Origin: Lateolabrax maculatus
Lineage: Eukaryota; Chordata; Actinopteri; Acropomatiformes; Lateolabracidae
Reading direction: 5' to 3'
Assembly: GCA_031216445.1 (NCBI GenBank)
Contig: CM062214.1
Location: 15,654,001 to 15,718,000 of the forward strand
Length of the DNA: 64,000 nt
Positions within the stretch are counted from its first letter, which is position 1; the number at the start of each line of letters is the position of its first letter. Under the pieces are notes generated by a model, which was not told the origin of the DNA, searched no databases, and saw only the letters and a list, made by a program, of their open reading frames with translations. Both the position numbers and the translations under genes were made by a program. This document shows positions 56,241 to 64,000 of the stretch, piece by piece.

Positions 56241-58848
56241 ACTTACAGGACAAGAAATAAAATATGTCTTTACATATAAATATAAATGTTTTTAGATGTT
56301 TATTTTTGTTATTATCATTATTATTACTGTTGTTTTTATTATTATCTGGTGTTATATTTAACATGTATTTGTCGTTTATTAAGAAATTAATCAAATTACG
56401 GGTTTATTTTATATCCTGAGGTAACAAAAATGTATATTTAAATTTGAGAACATTCATTTTAAAAGTATGCGAATTTCAAACATTAAAAAAAGTATTGTTT
56501 TATTTTCCACTGACTCTTTTTTTTTTTTTTTGTGAGAGAGAAGTTTTTCATTCAACCAAATTGCAGCAGTGCAGTTCTTCAAATTCCCAAATAAAGCAGG
56601 ACTGAGTGTGTGAAATGTGAAGTGAGACTTTGAGTCACAAGAGTGTTTTTGTGTTTGTATTTCAGTTCATTCAGAAACATAGGTCCCATTATAAACATAT
56701 ACCTTGTAAGAGAGTAGCATTATGCCACAGTTGGGTCTATTTTGGCAAAGTAAGGAAGTAAGTAAACAATTATTATTAGCTTTGATGTTGGCCTGAATAG
56801 CACTCAATTAACAATGTGGCTAATGAGCCCATTAAGGATGAAAGTGTTCTCAACAGGTATGAGAGGATACTGCTGTTTTTGGAGTCTCAGTTCTCAGCAT
56901 TGAATGCAGCATGAATAACGGTGCTCTTTCTCAATTGCTTCAAAGGCCAAACCTCTACAGCCTAGAGAGCAGAGTTAAATAAAGGTTTGCTTGCAATTGA
57001 AAAAATATAGATGGATAAATATTTTTAAGCATAACAAATGTCAGAACGACAACAAATACATCCTGGGAAAGTAGCAGAACAGTAAGTTAAGTAATGCTAA
57101 TATTGTGAATAAATAAATTCTCCACACATCTCTTGTGAATCTTTTCAATCTTCTTTAAAATGCCTCATATAACACAAGAAAGCCCAAAATCAATTTGTGT
57201 ATTTTTTAAATTTTAACAAATCTTGCTTTAATTACATTTTAGTTAAAGTAAATATGAGCTTGCCTCAGTCTAATAGTAATTACTCCGCAGTACAAATAGG
57301 GCTTGTCTGTTGGAAGAAGGAAAACTGAAATAAAGAGACACTGTGAGGCTTTCTGCAGCCACAGCATTTCCTCTGAAGGACTTGAAATGCACTGAAAGCT
57401 TCACGCGTGGATTATTTCTACAATATTTGCTGCTACATTCCAAAAGTTTTTGTTAACTAGCAACAACAATTGTTTTATATGGACTGTCTTGTTTGACTTT
57501 TGTTTGACTGTGTTGTATCCAGGAAACTAATTTATAAATCTAATTTTACAAAACAAAATAAAAATAAAAGGAAATAAAAAAATATGTCAGGAATTATCAT
57601 TTCTTCTTTTCAACAGTAAAAAATGTGACCTTACAAAATTATCTTCCATGTTGTGGCAACATTGGGAAATGTTATTTAATGTGTGTGTGATGAGGGCAAA
57701 TCTTTTTAGTGTGACTTTTTATTCTCTGCTGTCAAGCAATAAACAAACTCCTTCAGCTAAATATTAAATCAGCTTTTATTTATATGCAGGTGGAAAGCAA
57801 AATCATTTCTAAAAGGGAAAAAAACAGTGCAGAAAAAGGGCAAAAATGGTATTTAGAAACAGTCAATGTGCAACAAAAAAATGACAATAAGTAAAGAAAA
57901 TGATATAACAGTATGTTGAATGAATTTATCTATTTGTAAAACCTGCTTGTCTGCAGAAGTTTCAGAATGTTATCAGTAGTTTCAGCTCAAGAATAGCTTG
58001 AGGTGTTTTGAGTGTAAATCCGTCTAAAGCTGCCAGCACTGACATACACAGCATATGCTAAATACAGATAAGAGTATTTTTAATAGATCTGCAAAAAGTC
58101 TCCCCACATAGCTCAATGGATGTGCTTTGAATGTAGTTGATAAGTTGGCTTAAGCTGAATGCTGTATCCCACTGCAACATTGTGCTACTGGGTGAGCCCA
58201 TCACAAACTAGCCTTCCAATAAAGACCACTTCCAGGGGAGGGATTATAGAAAAGCCTTCGAGATCAGCTTCATGTCTTACTAGAGTTTCTGATTATAAAT
58301 AGTGCTATGTTACAGGAAAAAAAAACTAGGCATTGCCAGGAATCATATGGAAAAAACATCTTTAAGCCATTTATTTACCTACAATGTCAAACCGAAAAGA
58401 AGGAGTGGTATGAGGGACAGTTGGGTGTTTTTTTCTAAAGTCTTTTTATTTTCCTTTGATTCATAATTATTCTACTTTTGATTATTTACAATATGTTTTT
58501 CTTTATTTAAATACATTTATAAATCACCAAAATATTTTTTTTCTCACAAGTAAAAACTTTATTTATTAATAGGAAAAATGCAGTGTGAAGAATCCAGCAG
58601 AAATAAGTTTCATAATACCGCCATTGGACTCACAAAGTTACAATGTGGTCAGACTCCTGTGTATTAATTTATGACTGCACTCCAAGTTGGGTGATCTTAG
58701 GTCATGAACTTTGCCTCTTATTATTTTGAATTTGAGGAGGGAATTCTGTTACTTCCAGTTGTATTTCTTTTCAACAATTTGTCTCTTCGAAATCAAAATT
58801 CTGTTATTTTATCAAGTTTGCCATGGAATCAACAGTGAAACTAAATTT
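56241..58848. other. Long AT-rich interval, nothing recognised
   Basis: About 2.6 kb of AT-rich DNA with a T run at 56517-56531 and (ATT)-type repeats near 56300-56345. Small complex patches (for example 57345-57420) are too weak to call. Confidence 0.42.
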
Positions 58849-58864
58849 ATAGATAGATATAAAG

Positions 58865-58895
<31 letters not shown>

Positions 58896-58916
58896 GATAG
58901 ATAGATGGATAGATAG
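58849..58916. repeat. (GATA)n tetranucleotide microsatellite
   Basis: About 16 GATA/TAGA units with interruptions near 58857-58864, 58883 and 58906. Confidence 0.95.
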
Positions 58917-59510
58917 TGGAGTAAGTGTTGACTGTCTTTGTTTCTCTTTAGCTCTCCTCAGGTCATCTGATTATGTGGCTAAAGAAATGAGAGGGGCAGA
59001 TAAGCCTCTTTTATGCTTCCAAGCCACTTAAAGAGCTGAAGCACCAGCTTCTGTTGCTACACTGCGAGGGAAGAAAACAAGTCATCTGTGTACTACAAAA
59101 TGGCTTCTCTCTAAAATGTGTTGCCTCAAATCCTAAATATACTATGAGCCCTGGTTTGTTTGACAGTTCATTTGTTCCAATGTATTACAGAAATGTTAAA
59201 AATTACACAGTAATATTTGATAATACTAAATAAACTCGCACAATATGCTTGATATCATTTCTATTCAGTATTTCGTTTTATTGTAACTTTTATTTTGATG
59301 TTTCAAACCCATTCATTATAATTAAATACATTTTTCTTACAATTTTCTTGTATTATTTCTACATTATGAAAATAAATGTTTGTACATGCAATTTTTTTTT
59401 AATGGCTTGACTTTTGGTGCACAGCAAATAAAATAGAATCTAAGATTGTATTTTATTCAGTAATATGGAAATGTCCTCAGTTCCTGTTATATGTCATGAG
59501 GGCATCTCTT
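58917..59510. other. AT-rich interval, nothing recognised
   Basis: AT-rich sequence with no supported feature. Confidence 0.4.
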
Positions 59511-60160
59511 CTCTGCCTTCTTAATAAGGTAGTTCTGCAGGCCTCTACTGTAATATATTTCACCAATAAAGCAATTCCAAAGCTAGCCTGGCCTTTTGAC
59601 CACCACTGAGAACGTGGAAAGCAGCAGGCCGCCTTTGCTAACTAGGCTTACTCTCTAATATTAGATACCTGTCCCCTGGATTTTCAGAGGGGGGCTTAGC
59701 AGTTGATATTTTCATTTGGTCCTGCCAAGATGCGACACCCCCGCTTTAATCTTGTGTTTGACGTTAAGCGCTCTGTTCATGAAAAGTCTCAGTGAACTTC
59801 AACCTTAGGGTGGTGCTGTCATACAAAAATGATGTGGTGGGGGAGTGAAACTGGCTGGTCTATCCTTGACCTCTCCCATTGGCCTGCCAAAGTCTTTCCC
59901 CTGCCCTTCTTAATCAGGTGGGACCCTTCCCTTTAAGAGTGGAAGATGGTATATTCTCTGCATCCAGCTGCGTCTTTATACTAACTGGCACAGATGTCCA
60001 CAGATAAAGACATAGCAGAGAAATATCGATGGAAGAGAGTGATGCTGCTCTGCACTTTTTATTAATAGAAAAAAGGAACTCCTTAGAGGTCCATAAAGAA
60101 AACTGTGGATTGTTGAACATTAATAATAAATATGCAATATCAAGAAAATCCATGTAGAAA
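59511..60160. promoter_or_regulatory. Candidate conserved non-coding block 41
   Basis: A GC-richer complex stretch from about 59580 to 59940 holds GACGTTAAGCGCTC (59760-59773), CCCATTGGCC (inverted CCAAT type, 59876-59885), TTGACCTCTCCC and TTCTTAATCAGGTGG (59907-59921, homeodomain core beside an E-box). The 79-codon minus frame 59914-60153 is not recognised. Confidence 0.4.
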
Positions 60161-60420
60161 AAGAATGCATGCTTCTCTTTGATATTTTAACTTTCCCATT
60201 AATGAAAATCTCTGTGACATCATTAACAAGGATAACTAAATCCAACATATAGTGTTATGTGATATAGTTGTAATATAGTTGATATGCAAGATTAATGGTC
60301 TCTATTTAAAACAGCGTTCACTCCGTGGTTGAGAAGCAATTACTTTTTACCATTTCACCTGAGCTGGAGAACATCAGTACACGTTTGGAGGTATTAACAT
60401 GTTTGAAAATATCAGAAGGA
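60161..60420. other. AT-rich spacer
   Basis: Nothing is recognised in this stretch. Confidence 0.4.
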
Positions 60421-60760
60421 AGACACGGGCAAAGTAGGAGTGGACTGATGAATTTCTTATGATGGGTAACTACCCCTTCATTCAGCTGTAGGTACTGTGC
60501 GCGGCTTCCATGTTAGCATTTATCATGATGCTGAGGACAAACAAGCCTCTTCTCTGCAATCGTTAGGATGAGTTCCCCTACTGATTGATGTGTGGAATCA
60601 ATTGCTCCCCATAGCATCCATGTCAGTCTATTACCACACTGCCTGGTAATGATAGGCTGTTCTCCACAAGATTATAGAGCTCTGTCACAAAGCAACAAAG
60701 ACTTGCTTCCCTGTGTCTGACCTGGTCTGCTATAATTGAGAAAAAGCTTCATTTTACTCT
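60421..60760. promoter_or_regulatory. Candidate conserved non-coding block 42
   Basis: Complex sequence contains CATTTATCATGATGCTGAGG (about 60517-60536), GTGGAATCAATTGCTCC (about 60592-60608) and GGTAATGATAGGC near 60644. It has no simple repeats. Confidence 0.36.
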
Positions 60761-61150
60761 GTAGGTAAACAAAAAAAAATTACAATGTTGATGGAAAGAT
60801 GTCTTTATTACATTTAAAATAGTGATTGTTTTATGTTGTAATGCGATGAATTATTGATGATTGAAGTACTGAATAAAAATGACTTTTTATTGCTGTGAGC
60901 CTGAAAATAAATATGTATATATTCACACAGAAACATTCACACAGAAACATTCTTCAGATATATTGTTATATTTACTTTAATGTTAAAAAAATAAAAAAAA
61001 TTCAACAGTCAGGATCACATTCAAAGCATTTCTCTGATCAGAATTTAAGTCCACACTTTCCAATGCAAACATATTTGAAATCATCAAAACAACAGGTGTT
61101 TTCTCCTCGAAATTCTCCTCTGTGTAACTGTCCTTTTTTTGTCATGTGAA
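60761..61150. other. AT-rich interval with a small tandem repeat
   Basis: ATTCACACAGAAAC occurs twice in tandem at 60921-60948, followed by ATT. An 84-codon plus frame (60895-61149) is lysine- and isoleucine-rich from composition. Confidence 0.45.
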
Positions 61151-61600
61151 TACACCACAGCTCTCTTACTGCCAAGCTGACTACCATCCAACCCAGTAAG
61201 TGCCAGCAGCATTGCAACTCATTTAGTTTGTGGCCCAGAGATGCACCACACAGCCCTGATCCTGATTACACATGATCAAAGATGAGTTTTTCAACAATTT
61301 GATTATATATTTGAGCTTGAATAAAATCGACATGCTTGTGTTCCTCTGAAATGACTAATTGAATAGACTTTAGAGTTTCATAATGGTTTAATAAAACAAT
61401 TGGCATTTTCTTCAGGTTGACCTCAATCATTGGAGTAGGATTGTAGTATGTGCTGCATTTAATTACCTACAGTGAAATTTGATTATCAGAAAATACGGTG
61501 CATATCAAGTGATTCCCTGCCCTAAGTAATATTATTCTGTATAGTTAGAGTTGGAAAAAGATGACATGGAAACTTCAGTCAAGACAAAAGGCACAAGCTA
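61151..61600. other. Mixed interval, nothing firm
   Basis: GTGGCCCAGAGATGCACCAC near 61230 and TGACTAATTGAATAG near 61352 are suggestive words, but no compact block is evident. Confidence 0.3.
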
Positions 61601-62040
61601 ATGAGACTGGTTAGTGATTCAAATTTATGGAAATTTTATTAATTACAGACACCTATCTTTCATCTGTACCATTTGGTGGTGAAGTAATTAAAACCAACAA
61701 TGACAGTCCCAGCAGTGGAAAAAGCAAACAAGATCAAAGAAAGCAGAGCAGTCAGGAGAAAGTCCTGTATATAGTGAACTGGGCCTGGCCGTGGGCAACA
61801 GGGCCTCATTAAAGTCAGACTTTGTTGATCATCAATTAACCTGCTTTGTTTTGCTTCTGATTTCAAACTTGCATAACACCTTTTCCTCTGCTCATCAGTG
61901 ATTAAGGTCTGTGCATAATGTCTGGCTGGAGGTGACCAAGACACATCATAAGTGCTGCCTTGTGTCATGGAGGGACAGCTTTTGATTGGTTGATTGGAAA
62001 GGATGATTGAGCCAGTGGAGTTAACTGGCCTTAGTACATA
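61601..62040. promoter_or_regulatory. Candidate conserved non-coding block 43, TCF/LEF site
   Basis: AGATCAAAG at 61731-61739 matches nine bases of the TCF/LEF consensus AGATCAAAGG. AAGTAATTAAAACC (61682-61695), GATCATCAATTAACC (61827-61841) and TTGATTGGTTGATTGG (61982-61997) are further homeodomain-like cores. Frames of 61 codons (plus) and 102 codons (minus) overlap here without domains. Confidence 0.42.
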
Positions 62041-62630
62041 TTAAATAATAAAATGTTGACCTTAAAACATGCTTGGTGTTGCATAATCAAGTCGTTATTC
62101 CTTATTAATCGTATTACTCTCCAAGACTATGTAAAAAAAATAAAATAGGAGGAGAAAAATTAAAGTTCTTTGCTTTTTTTTTTCTTACTGTGTAGCTGAT
62201 TTGGCTCATCTCTTCTTTAATAAACTTCAGGTATGAGCAAAGGATGTTTGAGGCAGCAATGAGGCAACCTTAGCTCATTGCGTGGGAAAAGAATATCATT
62301 ACATATATGTTCCATTTATGATAGTTGATTACATTTGTTTCTGATTTGATTTCTAACTTAAAAAGATGCAATGTTGCATTTAGTGGTGGACATTTTTTCA
62401 AACTCATTATCCTGAATGTCTAGCAAAGCTTTAATTTGTCTAATGTAACGTAATTCTTGCCATTGTTCTTACATAACTGCTTTTTGTAACAGCGAAGTGT
62501 GCAAACATGATTTGTAAACTTATAATGGATCCATATGTGTATGTAAAACAGAGCAAATATATGTTTAAAATATTTATTTTCTTAACTGAGCGCTGAAAGT
62601 TCAGTGAGGGCTTGACAATGTTCAATCAAC
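62041..62630. other. AT-rich interval, nothing recognised
   Basis: AT-rich with A and T runs near 62130 and 62175. No feature is supported. Confidence 0.42.
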
Positions 62631-63170
62631 CACTGATCAAGATATTTAAGATTAATTGTCTCAAACCCTGAAGCAAAGATTACGACTCAAAGCAGAGGAA
62701 AATCTCGCTGCTGACAAAGAACCACCAGAGACCCTACGCTCTATGGACAACAAATGGATGGCCAGTCTTAACTTTTATTATGAGCAGTGGAGGTCATATT
62801 TAAAATGAGAGATTAGCCGCTCATCACAATATTGGTGGATTATCAACTACCTGCAATGAAAGCAACCCCTGGCTCTGGGTCGATAAGAGTTTGACTGCAT
62901 TTCGAATTAATTTTCCTCAGCTTAGAGAGCAGACTCCTATCTTGTTATTGATCACGGCGTTAATCCATAACCAAGCTCATCCTTTCCCCCGTGGAACGAG
63001 CAAGAAAATATAAAACGATCACTGTGGAGGACTCTTGACTCCGTATAAAAACTGGAACAGGCTTAGAAGTGATTAGAGTTCATTATTTAAGAATATGTTG
63101 CCCGACTATTGTTTCACATGTCAGTTAATTTTGTATCAATTTTATACCAACGTGTATTCTGCTCTGTATT
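62631..63170. promoter_or_regulatory. Candidate conserved non-coding block 44, strong, OTX/bicoid core
   Basis: Long complex sequence is almost free of homopolymers. GTTAATCC at 62959-62966 holds the K50 homeodomain core TAATCC (OTX/PITX/GSC type). TTTAAGATTAATTGTC (62645-62660), CGAATTAATTTTCC (62901-62914) and TTTTATTATGAGC (about 62771-62783) are other homeodomain-type words. CpGs near 62935-63000 are retained. This is among the most enhancer-like blocks here. Confidence 0.45.
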
Positions 63171-63460
63171 CCTTTGGTCTGGGTTGTGTTTATATATGAC
63201 GATTGATTGATTTCCCCGACAGCAGGAACACTTCACACCTCAGCTGCTTTCTCTGTTTGTCTTCTCCAACAGGAGGACCTCCACTGTGGATGAAATTTAG
63301 CCCCGACCTCTGACCTTTGGGTTCAGCGTTTGTCTCCAGTCCAGTGACCACAAACAACTCCTGGATTGCTGTAAATGTCAGTGCAGCGGCGTCTCCGCCC
63401 TCTTCCCTGTGAACCATAGGGCTGCACTCAACCTGCACTAATAGGACACTTTCATGAGAG
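63171..63460. promoter_or_regulatory. Mixed block containing a weak candidate terminal exon
   Basis: The sequence is GC-richer than its flanks, with CpGs near 63386-63396. An 82-codon minus frame (63190-63438) has no domain I recognise. The plus strand holds the acceptor-like tract described in the next entry. Confidence 0.28.
63273..63313 (+). CDS. Weak candidate terminal coding exon
   Basis: A good polypyrimidine tract and acceptor (CTTTCTCTGTTTGTCTTCTC, then CAACAG) end at 63272. Entered in phase 1, the frame reads GPPLWMKFSPDL and then TGA at 63311-63313. The phase matches both upstream candidates. The coding stretch is too short to test statistically, no polyadenylation signal was tied to it, and the region may simply be conserved non-coding DNA. 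Confidence 0.15.
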
Positions 63461-64000
63461 CTCCATTATCAGTTGTTCTGTATTTGATATCTCAGATTTC
63501 CTCCTTATGATGCCTCTATAAACTGAATGACTGTCATCAAACATACAGCAACAAGGGTCTTTTACGCTTTCTTAAACTTTCTTTTATTCAACTCTTCAAA
63601 CCTTGTATTTAGCAGCACCCAGGTTAAGGTGCTTTATATAAACCAAAAATATGAATTAATTTAATCATTTACATTTCGTTTTGGAAATTGAAGATTTTAG
63701 ATGCAGAGTTTTTCAAATATATTGTCTAAAGAGTCCAGGATGCACTGCTAGAAGTGACCCATTTAGCACACAAAGCAGCTGGTACCATCTACCGTAAGGC
63801 TCAGTTATAATAGATTGTAATTCATGTTCTGAAGACATTGGTTGTAATGCATCCCATTTTGAAGCACTTTGGCTCGCCCTTCCCCCACCCATAAACACAC
63901 ACGCTCCCTTTCTCTCCTCTCCGGGCCTCCCGAGGTTGGTGTCTCTGCGTTAGGACTCTATTGTTGCCTACTGCTGGATAATGCCCTTATTAATTGTACC
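63461..64000. other. AT-rich interval; a new complex block begins near 63720 and is cut by the window edge
   Basis: 63461-63715 is AT-rich with nothing recognised. From about 63720 the sequence becomes complex, ending with GCCCTTATTAATTGTACC. It may be another conserved block continuing past 64000. Confidence 0.3.

Noticed and set aside
1..64000. CRISPR arrays, operons or other prokaryotic systems
   Set aside because: No spaced direct repeats, Shine-Dalgarno sites or gene-dense layout; composition and repeats are vertebrate.

Overview
The window looks like non-coding genomic DNA from a ray-finned fish, most likely a percomorph teleost. It is AT-rich and has no long protein-coding gene. It carries several short vertebrate microsatellites ((CT)n, (CA)n, (TA)n, (TAA)n, (GATA)n). 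It also carries decayed fish-type mobile elements: an L2/CR1-like LINE tail with a TGAATC end, a MITE with CTTTCACACAGG inverted ends, a hAT-like remnant with AGTACT / ACTCAAGTAA ends, and a MITE-like element ending in GGAAACATGGCT. No rRNA, tRNA, known microRNA, CRISPR or prokaryotic-type gene was seen. The organism call is an inference from repeat style, not from a search.

Layout: the only convincing piece of coding sequence is a possible 87-bp internal exon at 119-205, with a strong acceptor and a strong donor. It is followed by more than 60 kb without a comparable exon. Two weaker exon candidates lie at 55973-56041, which would encode a hydrophobic, membrane-span-like segment, and at 63273-63313, a short tail ending in TGA. 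Their reading phases would allow all three to be joined, but both weak candidates lie inside non-coding-looking blocks, so this is only a hypothesis.

The rest alternates between AT-rich stretches with no feature I can name and about 35 blocks of 200-1000 bp with mixed base composition, few low-complexity runs and packed transcription-factor-type motifs (TAATTA homeodomain cores, ATTTGCAT octamers, a TGATTGACAG PBX-MEIS site, TCF/LEF, SOX, NKX2, nuclear-receptor half-sites, an M-box-type E-box). Many of these blocks are open in several frames on both strands at once, which fits sequence constraint without translation. This is the texture of a developmental-gene regulatory desert or a very large intron full of conserved non-coding elements. 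Which gene it serves cannot be read from the window.

The block boundaries below are approximate and judged by eye. Each block's regulatory status is inferred, and cross-species alignment would decide it. No previously undescribed system stands out. The observations most worth checking are the exon triplet, the SOX-TCF-SOX dyad at 15123-15145, the PBX-MEIS block at 7491-7950, the GC-rich hairpin at 26760-26828, the perfect X-box-like palindrome inside the hAT remnant, and the 178-codon open frame at 35144-35677.
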